64,000 nucleotides of DNA. Source: an uncultured Prevotellaceae bacterium (GTDB lineage Bacteria; Bacteroidota; Bacteroidia; Bacteroidales; Bacteroidaceae). The notes beneath the pieces were generated by a model, which made no database searches, was not told the origin of the DNA, and was given only the letters and a program-made list of their open reading frames with translations. The translations under genes and the position numbers were made by a program. The number at the start of each line of letters is the position of its first letter. The stretch's first letter is position 1. Location of the stretch: the NCBI GenBank assembly GCA_900316355.1, contig ONCQ01000001.1, positions 62,001 to 126,000 on the forward strand, given 5' to 3'. Below, in pieces: positions 24,970-33,842 of the stretch.

Positions 24970-26664
24970 TTATTTTACCAAGCTGGAAATCAGCGCAGCA
25001 TACTTCTCGAACTCCAAGTCCTTGGCAGCACGCGCGGCAAGGCTGGGGTTCTGCTGAATGGCACTGCGCAGCGCCTCTTCCACGGCTCCGCCGTCGCCCT
25101 GGCGTGCGGCGAGGACAGCCTTCAGATAGCTCGTGTAGGCATCAGCATTCTTGATATTGTTGAGCGTGCGTGTGGCAGCGGCATAGTCCTGATTCAGGAT
25201 TTGTGCCAGCGCGGCGCTGTTGGTGTTGATGCCGGAGAGGTTGGCGGCAGCGGCAGCATAGTTGCCCTTGGCGAGGTTGAGGTTGCCCAGAATCTCACTG
25301 TAGCTGTTGGCGCCATTGCCCTTGGCGAGTGCAGCCTCAGCACCTTCCACATTGCCGTTGGCGAGTGCCAGCAGGGCCTCGTTGGTGGCCACCTCGGGGC
25401 TGCTGGGGTTCAGGCTCTTGGCCTTCTGCACATAGCTGGCGGCTGTGGCGAGGTCGCCACGCTGGTAGGCCAGGTTGGCGAGGTTGTTGAAGGCGCGTGC
25501 GTCGTTGCTGTACACCTGTGCGGCCTTCTCGTACCACTGCTGCTTCTGTGCGTTGTCGCCCTGCAGGTTAGCGCCGTAGAGCAGCTCCTCGATGCTGAGT
25601 TCCTGAGCGTCGGCCTGGAACTGTTCCTGAATCTGAGCATCACTGCGTCCGATGACGTCGTAGTTGGCGATGAGGCGTGCGCGACGCAGCTCGGGGAGGA
25701 TACCCTTGGCAATCTCGTCGTACACGACGCTCATGTTGCGGATCTGCTGCTCGCGCTCGGCGGGGTCTTCGTACATGGAGAGCACGCGCAGGATGATGTC
25801 CTTATCCTGGATGGTGCTGGTGCTGACGAGCTGCTGGAAGCCGTCCCAGTCCTCAGCCGTGAACTTCGTATCGACATCGGCCTGCATCTTGTTCTGCTTC
25901 AGCTGGTCGCTGATGAACTTTGAAGAGGTGTCCTGACGCTTCTCAGCCAGCTTCTCGTTGAAGTCGTAGCGGCCTTCGGGCGAGGCGTAAGCGCTCACCT
26001 CGATGTTCTGCAGCTTCAGCGTCTCCTGATTGTCATTGATCTCCTTGAGAATCTTGGCGAAGTCCTGGATGCTGGTGGTCTTCAGCTCGCTGGCGCGGAT
26101 GTTAGCCTGGTTCACCAGGTATTTGATCTGTGCCTCCTGCTTCTGGCTGATGATGCGCTGGTAGGCGTCGGGAGCGAGTGCGGGGTTGGCGCTGCCGAGG
26201 GTGTGACGCAGCAGGTCGCTGGTGGCGATGACGCCGTAGCCCACCTTCAGGTCGGGCAGGTTCACAACCTTCTTGCCCAGCTGGGCATCGAAGCGCAGGA
26301 AGAGGTCGCTCTGCTGCATCGCCTCCTGATAGGGGAAGGTGGCGCGCATCGTGTAGTTGCCGCCTGCCTTGTAGAGCACGGTGGTGCCGTTGCCCTGCAC
26401 CTTCTCGCCCTGGAAGGTGGAGCTGGCCGATGTCACCTCGCCGCCCTCGTACTTCAGCACGGGGGTCACCGTGACCACGGCCTTCTTCTTCATATACTTC
26501 GCAGGAAATGTGGCGTTGATGGTTGCGGGGACCTCGCCGCCGACGGCCTCCAGAGGCGTGGGCGTAACGGTCACATTGTCGGCGCTCAGAGGGCCGAGTT
26601 TGCTGCACGATGTCAGCGTGAGAGCCGACGCAGCAGCGAGAGAGAGAAATGTTAACTTGCGCAT
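24970..26664 (-). CDS. TPR lipoprotein with OmpA-like domain
   Basis: The 564-residue protein has a leader ending T-L-T-S-C (Cys20), a lipobox. Residues about 25-160 are a beta-rich region. About 220-275 resemble an OmpA-family peptidoglycan-binding domain (V-S-A-Y-A-S-P-E-G-R-Y-D-F-N-E-K-L-A-E-K-R). From about 365 on there are tetratricopeptide repeats (A-F-N-N-L-A-N-L-A-Y-Q-R-G-D-L-A-T-A) and an Ala-rich helical end. It is likely anchored in the outer membrane and may link to peptidoglycan or scaffold other envelope proteins. It heads the three-gene run with the thioredoxin-like and DUF4294 proteins and has its own -7 box at 26730-26737. The specific role is unknown. Confidence 0.85.
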   Translation of the reverse strand: MRKLTFLSLAAASALTLTSCSKLGPLSADNVTVTPTPLEAVGGEVPATINATFPAKYMKKKAVVTVTPVLKYEGGEVTSASSTFQGEKVQGNGTTVLYKAGGNYTMRATFPYQEAMQQSDLFLRFDAQLGKKVVNLPDLKVGYGVIATSDLLRHTLGSANPALAPDAYQRIISQKQEAQIKYLVNQANIRASELKTTSIQDFAKILKEINDNQETLKLQNIEVSAYASPEGRYDFNEKLAEKRQDTSSKFISDQLKQNKMQADVDTKFTAEDWDGFQQLVSTSTIQDKDIILRVLSMYEDPAEREQQIRNMSVVYDEIAKGILPELRRARLIANYDVIGRSDAQIQEQFQADAQELSIEELLYGANLQGDNAQKQQWYEKAAQVYSNDARAFNNLANLAYQRGDLATAASYVQKAKSLNPSSPEVATNEALLALANGNVEGAEAALAKGNGANSYSEILGNLNLAKGNYAAAAANLSGINTNSAALAQILNQDYAAATRTLNNIKNADAYTSYLKAVLAARQGDGGAVEEALRSAIQQNPSLAARAAKDLEFEKYAALISSLVK

Positions 26665-26729
26665 TTGTCTTTTTAACTGTTTATGTGATTGGTGATTGTT
26701 CTGTTCAGTGTGCGAACACTAATTCGCGG

Positions 26730-26737
26730 CAAAGGTA
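26730..26737 (-). promoter_or_regulatory. Candidate -7 box of the TPR lipoprotein operon
   Basis: On the minus strand TACCTTTG lies about 65 bp upstream of the start codon. Confidence 0.5.
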
Positions 26738-26828
26738 CAACGAATAAAGAGAATAACCGCAACCAAACCTCAAAAAACTTCCTAAAAAACAATAAATCCC
26801 CCTTTTCCACCCTCGCGCGCGTACCTAT

Positions 26829-27788
26829 TCATTGCATGTTGCGCGGATGGTGCTGAAGGATTTCCTCGCGGAGGTGGTGGCGGTCGATGTTGAGATAGAT
26901 CTCGGTGGTGCCGATGTCCTCGTGGCCGAGCATCTCCTGAATGGCACGCAGGTTGGCGCCGCCCTCCAACAGATGGGTGGCGAAGCTGTGGCGGAAGGTG
27001 TGGGGGCTGACGGTGGCACGGATGCCGGCGGCCTTGCAGAGTTCCTTGACGATGTGGAAGACGGTGATGCGGGAGAGGGGTGTGCCGCGGCGATGGCTGA
27101 GGAAGACATCGTCCTCGCTGCCAGGGCGGATGCGGATGTGCTGGCGGTCGGTGAACCAGAGCTCCAGCTCCTGGATGGCGCGTGGGGAGATGGGCACGAG
27201 GCGCTCTTTCTTGCCTTTGCCGTGGACGCGGATGAAGCCCTCGGGCAGGAAGAGGTCGCTCATCTTCAGATGGCAGAGCTCGCTGACGCGGAGGCCGCAG
27301 CTGTAGAGCGTCTCGAGGATGGCGCGGTCGCGCTGGCCCTCAGCCTTGGTCATGTCGATGGTGCTGATGAGCAGGTCTATCTCCTGCACGCTGAGCACAT
27401 CGGGAAGATGATGGCCGCGCGAGGGTGAGTCGAGTAGCTCTGTGGGGTCGGCCTCCAGCTCCTTCTCCAAGACAAGGAACCTGTAGAACGCGTGCACGCC
27501 CGAGAGGATGCGGGAGACGCTGCGGGGCGAGATGCCGACGTCCATCAGCGTGGCCACGAAGGTCTGCAGCTGCTCCAGCGTGACGCTGCGAAAGTCGATG
27601 CCCTCGGCAGCGTAGTAGTCGAGGAGCTTCTGCAGGTCCTTGAGGTAGGCATCAAGGGTGTTGTCGGAGAAGCCGCGCTCGAGGCGCAGGTACTGGGTGT
27701 AGCGACGAAACAATGCAGAAGACCCACCCCCCTGTCCCTCACTCGTGGGGAGGGGAGTAGATACCACTGAAGATGATGGATGATTCAT
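26829..27788 (-). CDS. xerD: Tyrosine recombinase XerD-like
   Basis: This cytosolic site-specific recombinase, with XerC, resolves chromosome dimers at dif. The 319-residue protein has an N-terminal SAM-like core-binding domain (about 25-110) and a catalytic domain with C-G-L-R-V-S-E-L (Arg I), H-T-F-R-H-S-F-A-T-H-L (His and Arg II) and G-H-E-D-I-G-T-T-E-I-Y (His III and the Tyr nucleophile). All key residues are present. The first 24 residues are translated family-A repeat (V-V-S-T-P-L-P-T-S-E-G-Q-G-G-G), so the native protein probably began near A-L-F-R-R-Y. A second, inverted copy of the repeat lies 30 bp upstream. XerC versus XerD cannot be settled from one gene. A second tyrosine recombinase is not in the window. 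Confidence 0.9.
   Translation of the reverse strand: MNHPSSSVVSTPLPTSEGQGGGSSALFRRYTQYLRLERGFSDNTLDAYLKDLQKLLDYYAAEGIDFRSVTLEQLQTFVATLMDVGISPRSVSRILSGVHAFYRFLVLEKELEADPTELLDSPSRGHHLPDVLSVQEIDLLISTIDMTKAEGQRDRAILETLYSCGLRVSELCHLKMSDLFLPEGFIRVHGKGKKERLVPISPRAIQELELWFTDRQHIRIRPGSEDDVFLSHRRGTPLSRITVFHIVKELCKAAGIRATVSPHTFRHSFATHLLEGGANLRAIQEMLGHEDIGTTEIYLNIDRHHLREEILQHHPRNMQ
27719..27765. repeat. Family-A dispersed repeat at the xerD N-terminus
   Basis: GACCCACCCCCCTGTCCCTC and the GGGGAGTAGATACC end are read on the minus strand as S-T-P-L-P-T-S-E-G-Q-G-G-G. The partner is inverted at 27798-27844. Confidence 0.85.
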
Positions 27789-27797
27789 TTTTCTTCC

Positions 27798-27844
27798 GGT
27801 AATTACTCCTCTCCCTACAAGAGAAAGGCAGAGGGGTGGGTCCT
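27798..27844. repeat. Family-A dispersed repeat between secDF and xerD (inverted)
   Basis: GGTAATTACTCCTCTCCC followed by AGAGGGGTGGGTCC is the reverse complement in type of 27719-27765. The pair brackets the xerD start codon. Confidence 0.85.
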
Positions 27845-27857
27845 CTTTTTATTTAAC

Positions 27858-30800
27858 TTATTCCTCTTCCTTGATCTTGCGACCCATGATCAGGTATGCC
27901 GTGGGAGCGGCAATGAACATGGAGGTCAGGGTGCCGATGATGACACCGAGCATCATGGCGAATGCGAAGCTCTTGATGCTGGCACCGCCGAAGACGAAGA
28001 TGAACAGCAGCACGATGAACGTGGAGACGGACGTGTTGATGGTACGCGTCAGGGTGGCGTTCAGCGACTGGTTGAACAGGAGCTGCTTGTCGCGCTTGGG
28101 ATAGAGGCCCAGGTTCTCACGGATACGGTCGAAGACGACCACCTTATCGTTGATGGAGTAACCGATACAAGTCAGCAGAGCGCCGATGAACGTCTGGTCG
28201 ATCTCGAGCGAGAAGGGCATCCAACCCCAGCAGGCGGAGAACATGCCGAGGATGAAGATGGTATCGACGGCGAGGGCCGTGATAGCACCCACGGAGAAGG
28301 CCACATTGCGGAAACGCACGAGTATATAGACGAAGATGACGATCAGCGCCAGGATGACGGAGATGATAGCACCGCGGGTGATGTCAGCAGCGATGGAAGG
28401 ACCAACCTTCTGGGAGCTGATGATAGAACCACCGGCACGCTCATCACGGTTGATGAAGGTCTGCTCGTCGAGGTCTGCGCTCAACAGGCCACCCTGCTTG
28501 AGGACGTCGAAGAGCTTGCTTTCAATCTCGGTGTCCACTTCGCTGCCGTCCTCATCGATACGGTAGTTGGTGGAGATACGGATGGTCTTGCCCTCAGTAC
28601 CCAGTGCGATGGCGCTGGTGTTGCTCTCGGGGAAGGCGTCGGCGAGGAGGCCGCGAACGGTCTCTGGCTGCACCTCGTTCTCGAAGAGAACCACGAAGTT
28701 GCGACCGCCGGTGAAGTCGATACTCTCGGAGAAGCCACGACCAATCCAGCTGCCGATAGCCAGCACAGCGATGGTGCCGAAGATGGCGCGGGACTTCTTG
28801 TAGCTACCCATGAAGTTGAAGTTGGTATCGGAGAGGAACTTGCGGCTGAGACCTGTTGTGAAGGTGAGGTCGAGCCACTTCTCCTTGCTCATCAGAGTGT
28901 CGAACACCACGCGCGTGAGATATACAGCGGTGAAGAAGGAGATGATGATACCGATGATGTACGTGGTGGCGAAGCCGCGGATAGGACCAGTACCGAAGTA
29001 GTAAAGGATGATACCCGTGAGGACGCTGGTCACGTTGGAGTCGATGATAGCGCTGAAGGCGTTGCTGTAGCCGGCCTGCATAGCCTGGCGCACAGCCTTA
29101 CCGCTGCGCATCTCTTCCTTCGTGCGCTCGAAGATGAGCACGTTGGCATCGACGGCCATACCCAGCGTCAGCACCATACCGGCGATACCGCTCATGGTGA
29201 GCGCAGCCTGGAAGCTGGTGAGGATGCCGAGGGTGAAGAAGAGGTTGAAGAGCAGGGCGCAGTTGGCAACCATACCCGGGCGGAAGCCGTACATGCTGAC
29301 CATGTAGAGCATCAGGGCGATGAAGGCGAGCACCATGCTCCAGAGGCCCTGGCGGATGGACTCCTGACCGAGCGAAGGACCAACAATCTCGTCGCTGACG
29401 ATGTTGGCGGGAGCAGGCATCTTACCGGACTTCAGCACGTTGGCCAAGTCGCGGGTGTCTTCGGGAGTGAAGTGGCCGGTGATCTGGCTGTTACCACCCG
29501 TGATCTCGTTCTGCACGTTAGGTGCGCTATAGACATAGCCATCGAGGACGATGGCGATGGGACGGTGTACGTTGGCCTTCGTCAGCGCTGCCCAGCGACG
29601 GGCACCCTCGACATTCATCTGCATGCTGACGCAGGGACGACCCTGCTGGTCGAACTCATCCTTGGCATCGGTAACGACGTCGCCCTCCAGGGGAGCACGG
29701 CCGTTGCGCTCAGTGACCTTGATGGCATAGAGTTCGAAGACTTCATCGTTCTTATCGACACCCTTGACGCCCCAGAGGAGCTTCAGGTCGGCAGGCAGGA
29801 CAGCCTTAGCCTCGGGGCTCTCGAAGAGGGCGTTGATGGCTTCCATGTCGCGCTTGCCGGCATAACCCACGACGCAGCCGTTCTCCTGGTTCAGCACCTG
29901 CAGGCGTGCCAACAGCGGGTGAGCCTTGAGGGCCTCCTCGGTAGCGGCAGCGGTGGATGCGGAAGCCTCAGCCTTGTCGCCCTTGGCGATAGCGGCGAGG
30001 GCATCGTCGGTGGCAGCAGCAGCGCTGTCAGCAGGGGCCTCGGCGACTTCGGCTGTTGCCTCGGGAGCCGTAGCTTTGGTGCTGTCAGAGGTCTCTACGC
30101 CAGCGGCAGCGAGCTTGCTGTCGAGCTGGATGAGATAGGGGACGGCTTCGCTGGTGGTGTAAGTCTCCCAGAACTCCAGATTAGCAGAACCCTGGAGAAG
30201 CTTACGCACGCGGTCGGGCTCCTTGATACCGGGGAGCTCCACCATAATGCGACCCTCCTGACCCTCAAGGGCCTGGATGTTGGGCTGCACAACGCCGAAG
30301 CGGTCGATACGTGTGCGGATGACGTTGAAGGAGTTGTCGATAGCGGCCTTCACCTCTTCACGCAGCACAGCCTCTACCTCGCGGTCGGTGCTCTTGGTGT
30401 TCACCTTGCCGCGCAACTGCTGCGTGGCGAAGAGCTCAGCGAGATTGCTGTTGGGAGCCAATGCCTTGTAGTCCTTGACGAAGAGAGAGATGAAATCGCC
30501 CTGACCCGCCTTGGCTTCTGCCTTGGCCTGTTCTACGGCTTGATTGAAGTTGGCATCTTCTTTGTGATCGGCAAGTGCCTTGACCACATCGGGCACACTG
30601 ACTTCGAGGATGACGTTCATACCACCCTTGAGGTCCAGACCCAGACCGATACCCATCTCGCGGCACTCCTTGAGTGTCCAAACACCGAAATAAACGGGTT
30701 CGTTCGCGAGGGAGTCCAAGTAGTGCTGACCGGCAGCTTCGCCTTCAACGGCAGCAATCTTCTCGGCCTTGCCTTCATAGTGGCTCACCACCCATGAGAA

Positions 30801-30869
30801 GCTGAGGTAGAAGACGCATACCAGCGCAAGCAGGACAGCGAAAACTTTTACGAATCCTTTGTTTTGCAT
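27858..30869 (-). CDS. secDF: Protein translocase SecDF fusion
   Basis: SecD and SecF form an inner-membrane complex that uses the proton gradient to assist Sec export. Here they are one polypeptide of about 1003 residues from the ATG at 30869; the frame is open further upstream, but those residues match no SecD start. TM1 (about 7-28) is followed by a large periplasmic domain (P1), then the SecD TM bundle including G-M-A-V-D-A-N-V-L-I-F-E-R. From about residue 675 the SecF half follows, with F-N-F-M-G-S-Y-K-K-S-R, I-D-F-T-G-G-R-N and I-G-Y-S-I-N-D-K-V-V-V-F-D-R. An Ala/Glu-rich linker near 255-315 is low complexity but not one of the dispersed repeats. Fused SecDF is usual in Bacteroidetes. 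Confidence 0.96.
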   Translation of the reverse strand: MQNKGFVKVFAVLLALVCVFYLSFSWVVSHYEGKAEKIAAVEGEAAGQHYLDSLANEPVYFGVWTLKECREMGIGLGLDLKGGMNVILEVSVPDVVKALADHKEDANFNQAVEQAKAEAKAGQGDFISLFVKDYKALAPNSNLAELFATQQLRGKVNTKSTDREVEAVLREEVKAAIDNSFNVIRTRIDRFGVVQPNIQALEGQEGRIMVELPGIKEPDRVRKLLQGSANLEFWETYTTSEAVPYLIQLDSKLAAAGVETSDSTKATAPEATAEVAEAPADSAAAATDDALAAIAKGDKAEASASTAAATEEALKAHPLLARLQVLNQENGCVVGYAGKRDMEAINALFESPEAKAVLPADLKLLWGVKGVDKNDEVFELYAIKVTERNGRAPLEGDVVTDAKDEFDQQGRPCVSMQMNVEGARRWAALTKANVHRPIAIVLDGYVYSAPNVQNEITGGNSQITGHFTPEDTRDLANVLKSGKMPAPANIVSDEIVGPSLGQESIRQGLWSMVLAFIALMLYMVSMYGFRPGMVANCALLFNLFFTLGILTSFQAALTMSGIAGMVLTLGMAVDANVLIFERTKEEMRSGKAVRQAMQAGYSNAFSAIIDSNVTSVLTGIILYYFGTGPIRGFATTYIIGIIISFFTAVYLTRVVFDTLMSKEKWLDLTFTTGLSRKFLSDTNFNFMGSYKKSRAIFGTIAVLAIGSWIGRGFSESIDFTGGRNFVVLFENEVQPETVRGLLADAFPESNTSAIALGTEGKTIRISTNYRIDEDGSEVDTEIESKLFDVLKQGGLLSADLDEQTFINRDERAGGSIISSQKVGPSIAADITRGAIISVILALIVIFVYILVRFRNVAFSVGAITALAVDTIFILGMFSACWGWMPFSLEIDQTFIGALLTCIGYSINDKVVVFDRIRENLGLYPKRDKQLLFNQSLNATLTRTINTSVSTFIVLLFIFVFGGASIKSFAFAMMLGVIIGTLTSMFIAAPTAYLIMGRKIKEEE

Positions 30870-30954
30870 TTTGAATGAATTGTTTTTGATGTTATTTGTT
30901 GATTTTCGAGTCGTTTTCAGGGGGCTACAGGGGCGTTGTGCCCAAAATAGCGCG

Positions 30955-30962
30955 CAAATGTA
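30955..30962 (-). promoter_or_regulatory. Candidate -7 box of secDF
   Basis: TACATTTG on the minus strand, about 85 bp upstream of the secDF ATG, supports that start rather than the longer frame. Confidence 0.5.
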
Positions 30963-31058
30963 CGCTTTTTTTATGGAAGCGCGTAGCAGAAAACTCAAAA
31001 AAATGCGATTTGGGGTGCCTTTTCTATATTACAAGGTGTTTTTCGAGGCACTGAAAGG

Positions 31059-32120
31059 TCATTTTCGGTGCAAAACGGCGCGTACGGGGAAGTGGTCGGA
31101 ACAGGTGATACTGTTGATAACCTCTGACTCGCTGCTCTTCCATGTCTGGCCATCGAAAAGGATATGGTCAATGCGCACGGGGAAGCCCTTCTCATGGAAG
31201 GTGAAGCCAAGACCGTTGCCGCTTTGGCGATAGGCACTGGTCAGGTGGCGCGTCAGCACGCGGTGGGCGTAGGACACGGGGGTGTCGTTGAAGTCGCCGC
31301 AGATAATCACGGGCCGCGGAAGCCACGCCTCCACGACAGCGGCGAGGCTGTCGGCCTGCGCGCCGCGCAAAGGGATAGCGTTGGAGAGCAGCTGCACGAT
31401 AGGCGACAGCTCCTTGCTCAGCGAATCGCGCTCGTGCTTGCGCAGCGCCTCGCGATAGGCATCCTTCATCTTGGGAGACAGCAGGTTGCTCTGCAGATGT
31501 AAGCTTAGCAGCATCAGCGTGTCGGCATCGTACTGCAGCATCGCTCGCAGCGCATAACAGGGGTGCCCCTCCAGCGCCAGCGTGTCCACGTCGATGATGG
31601 GCAGACGCGAGTAGAGGCAGAACTCCTTGCGAAAGGCGAACTCATAGCCGTTTTTCGCCATTTCATCGGTGAAATCCCGTTTGTTGTGTGATTCCTGCAA
31701 ACAGATGATATCGGCATCGCAATCAAGCAGATAGTTGCACACTATGCTGCTGCAGTCCTCCCCATTATTTTCGCCCCTGCCGAAGTTGTGGGTGTTATAG
31801 GTGAGGATGGAGAGGGCTGAATCCGCAGCACCACCACCTTTCCCGGAGATGTTCAGGGGAAGATAGTCACGCACGAAGCTGGCACAGGCCAAGAGGCCCA
31901 CGATGGGAAGCCACACGCGACGCACCTTGAACACCAGCCAAAAGAGAACGAACAGCAGGTTGACACCCAGAAAAGCGGGAAAGGTCAGCGACAGCAAGGC
32001 CAGACGCGGATGCGCAGCAGGGCTGATGTAGGTGACCAGACAGCACGCCCACAGCAGCAGGATGGTGGCGATGTTGGCCCCCGTGAAGAGTTGCACGAAA
32101 AGGCTCTTGAGGACTTTCAT
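31059..32120 (-). CDS. Membrane-anchored endonuclease/exonuclease/phosphatase family protein
   Basis: The 353-residue protein opens with three hydrophobic segments (about residues 10-85) that anchor it in the membrane. The EEP fold follows, with N-T-H-N-F-G, I-C-L-Q-E-S-H-N (metal-binding Glu near 143), C-G-D-F-N-D-T-P-V-S-Y (Asp and Asn) and R-I-D-H-I-L-F-D (C-terminal Asp-His). The catalytic set is complete, so a phosphodiesterase or nuclease active at the membrane is likely, but the substrate (nucleic acid or phospholipid) is not evident. Its start overlaps the rhomboid gene stop by 4 bp, so the two are coupled, as they often are in Bacteroidales. Confidence 0.85.
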   Translation of the reverse strand: MKVLKSLFVQLFTGANIATILLLWACCLVTYISPAAHPRLALLSLTFPAFLGVNLLFVLFWLVFKVRRVWLPIVGLLACASFVRDYLPLNISGKGGGAADSALSILTYNTHNFGRGENNGEDCSSIVCNYLLDCDADIICLQESHNKRDFTDEMAKNGYEFAFRKEFCLYSRLPIIDVDTLALEGHPCYALRAMLQYDADTLMLLSLHLQSNLLSPKMKDAYREALRKHERDSLSKELSPIVQLLSNAIPLRGAQADSLAAVVEAWLPRPVIICGDFNDTPVSYAHRVLTRHLTSAYRQSGNGLGFTFHEKGFPVRIDHILFDGQTWKSSESEVINSITCSDHFPVRAVLHRK

Positions 32121-33127
32121 CGGGCACTGGCATCAAAGAGTTTGCGTTTCTCCTCCTTCGAGAGGCTGTCGTAGCCGCCCTGCTTCACCTTGGCCAGGAT
32201 GCGGTCGATTTCCTCGTCGCGCGCCTTCTGCTGACGGTTCCACTCCATGTCGTCGCTGTGTTTGAAGCTGCCCTTGTGCACCTCCATCTTGGGTTTGCGA
32301 CGCTGTGCGAGATTGGTGCGCCACTGCGCGAACTTGCGCTTGATGCGAGTGATGATGCTGTCGCGGCGGCGATCGCCGTCGGTGACATCCTCGTAGCGGG
32401 TGAAGTAGTTGTCATAACCGCCGAAACCACCAAAGCCGTTGCCCGAGCCACCGTAGAAGCGGTCATGGTCGCCGGGGTGCTTGCGCCAGTACATAATCAG
32501 CGCCAAGCCAAAGAGCATACCACCCAAATGCGCCATGTGTGCAACGCCGTCGCCCGGATTGCCCAGCGCACTCAGCAGTTCGATGATGGCATAGCCGATG
32601 ACAAACCACTTGGCCTTGATGGGGAAGGGGATGGGGATGATGAACATGCGCTCGTTGGGGAATGTCATCCCGAAGCTCAGCAGGATGCCATAGACGGCAC
32701 CCGAGGCGCCCACCGTGGTCCAACGGTTGAGATAGGCTTCCATGGGCACGATGTAACCGTCGAGGTTGACGCTCTCATAAGTGTTCAAACCCTGATAGAT
32801 GTATTGGATGTATTGCACACCTTCCTGCAGCAAACCGGCACCCACGCCGCACACGATATAATAGAAGAGGAAGCGCTGGGAACCCATCACACGCTCCATG
32901 ATTCTGCCGAACATCCACACGGCGAACATATTAAAGAAGATATGCTCGAGGCTGCCATGCACGAACATGTAGGTGAAGAGCTGGTAGAGCTTGAAGTCGG
33001 AGGCCAGAAAGAAATGCAAACCCAGCAAGTCATCAAAATCGATGCCATAGCGCACGGCCACAACCTTGGCCATATACATGAGCAGATTGATAATGATGAG
33101 GTTCTTAGTGACGGGAGGCATATTCAT
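32117..33127 (-). CDS. Rhomboid family intramembrane serine protease
   Basis: This inner-membrane protease cleaves within or near transmembrane segments of client proteins. From the chosen ATG (33127) the product is 336 residues. An ATG at 33157 adds ten residues coded by an AGAGTTGAG microsatellite and one at 33121 is also possible. Six or seven TM segments are seen. G-A-S-G-A-V-Y-G near residue 142 carries the Ser nucleophile and H-M-A-H-L-G-G near 199 the catalytic His. The cytosolic C-terminus (about 110 residues) is charged and helical, ending S-L-S-K-E-E-K-R-K-L-F. It is coupled to the EEP-family gene by a 4-bp overlap. Confidence 0.92.
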   Translation of the reverse strand: MNMPPVTKNLIIINLLMYMAKVVAVRYGIDFDDLLGLHFFLASDFKLYQLFTYMFVHGSLEHIFFNMFAVWMFGRIMERVMGSQRFLFYYIVCGVGAGLLQEGVQYIQYIYQGLNTYESVNLDGYIVPMEAYLNRWTTVGASGAVYGILLSFGMTFPNERMFIIPIPFPIKAKWFVIGYAIIELLSALGNPGDGVAHMAHLGGMLFGLALIMYWRKHPGDHDRFYGGSGNGFGGFGGYDNYFTRYEDVTDGDRRRDSIITRIKRKFAQWRTNLAQRRKPKMEVHKGSFKHSDDMEWNRQQKARDEEIDRILAKVKQGGYDSLSKEEKRKLFDASAR

Positions 33128-33170
33128 CGTTGAGAGTTGAGAGTTTAAGCTAAACATGTGTTTGAGGCCG

Positions 33171-33178
33171 CAAAAGTA
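33171..33178 (-). promoter_or_regulatory. Candidate -7 box of the rhomboid-EEP pair
   Basis: TACTTTTG on the minus strand lies 44 bp upstream of the chosen rhomboid start. This would put the 33157 ATG very near the transcription start and favours the shorter protein. Confidence 0.4.
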
Positions 33179-33273
33179 GGCATTTTTAGGCGCATTTAGG
33201 GCTAAAAAGCCATAAAAATGCAGAAAATGCTATCTTTTTTCATAAAAAACTTGGCGCGAATTGCAACTTTCTT

Positions 33274-33281
33274 TACATTTG
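33274..33281 (+). promoter_or_regulatory. Candidate -7 box of the HU gene
   Basis: TACATTTG lies 87 bp before the HU ATG, leaving an AT-rich leader of roughly 80 nt, common for abundant proteins in this group. Confidence 0.5.
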
Positions 33282-33368
33282 CCCACACGAAACACACATT
33301 CACAGCGATTTCTTGTGATTTCAAATAATTAAATTCTTTTTTCTAACCCTTTTTAAAAATCATTCTTT

Positions 33369-33641
33369 ATGAACAAGACTGAATTGACAAGCGCCATCGC
33401 CGCAAAAGCTGGCCTGACAAAAGTAGATGCCAAGAAGGCTCTCGATGCTACTATTGATGCTATCACCGCTGCCCTCAAGAAGGGTGACAAGGTTGCGCTC
33501 ATCGGCTTCGGCACATTCGCTGTTGCTAAGCGTGAGGCACGTCAGGGCATCAACCCCCAGACAAAGCAGGTCATCAAGATTGCTGCTAAGAAGCAGGCTA
33601 AGTTCAAGGCTGGTGCTGAGCTCGATGCTGCTATCCAGTAA
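33369..33641 (+). CDS. HU family DNA-binding protein
   Basis: The 90-residue protein is a typical HU/IHF fold: helical N-terminal half (K-T-E-L-T-S-A-I-A-A-K-A), G-F-G-T-F at the beta turn near residue 47 and the arm R-Q-G-I-N-P-Q-T-K. It binds and bends DNA with little sequence preference and compacts the nucleoid. The arm sequence is nearer HU than IHF. It stands alone, with its own promoter box and a strong hairpin terminator at 33669-33699, and its codon bias suggests high expression. Confidence 0.95.
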   Translation: MNKTELTSAIAAKAGLTKVDAKKALDATIDAITAALKKGDKVALIGFGTFAVAKREARQGINPQTKQVIKIAAKKQAKFKAGAELDAAIQ

Positions 33642-33668
33642 CCGAACCTGTTAATTCGCTGTTTCCAC

Positions 33669-33699
33669 AACCGGCACCTTCTCATGGAGGGTGTCGGTT
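33669..33699 (+). terminator. Terminator of the HU gene
   Basis: AACCGGCACCTTC and GAGGGTGTCGGTT form a 13-bp stem (two G-T wobbles) with a 5-nt loop, followed by TTTATGTTT. Confidence 0.8.
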
Positions 33700-33802
33700 T
33701 ATGTTTCTCTGTAGTCCCACGCGCGCGAGCGTATGTGTGATTTAATGTGTCAGCAAGCGGCGTTTTTTGTCCTTCGATGGTGGTGGTGTCGCAAATAATG
33801 AC

Positions 33803-33810
33803 TACCTTTG
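33803..33810 (+). promoter_or_regulatory. Candidate -7 box of argS
   Basis: TACCTTTG in the context AATAATGACTACCTTTGCG nearly matches the CoA-transferase promoter at 3252-3274. It fixes the argS start at 33843 rather than the upstream open frame. Confidence 0.55.
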
Positions 33811-33842
33811 CGCCCAGAATCAGAAAACAAACAGATAAAGGT

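Noticed and set aside
29926..30138. Ala/Glu-rich stretch in secDF as another dispersed repeat
   Set aside because: Its bases are not repeated elsewhere in the window and low-complexity linkers are normal in SecDF of this group.
27780..30797. A 1005-codon open frame antisense to secDF
   Set aside because: The minus frame encodes full SecDF with all motifs. The + frame is low-complexity and acidic and is a by-product of GC-biased codons.
30870..30998. Upstream TTG-started extension of SecDF
   Set aside because: It would place the start beyond the candidate -7 box at 30955-30962, and the residues have no counterpart in SecD.
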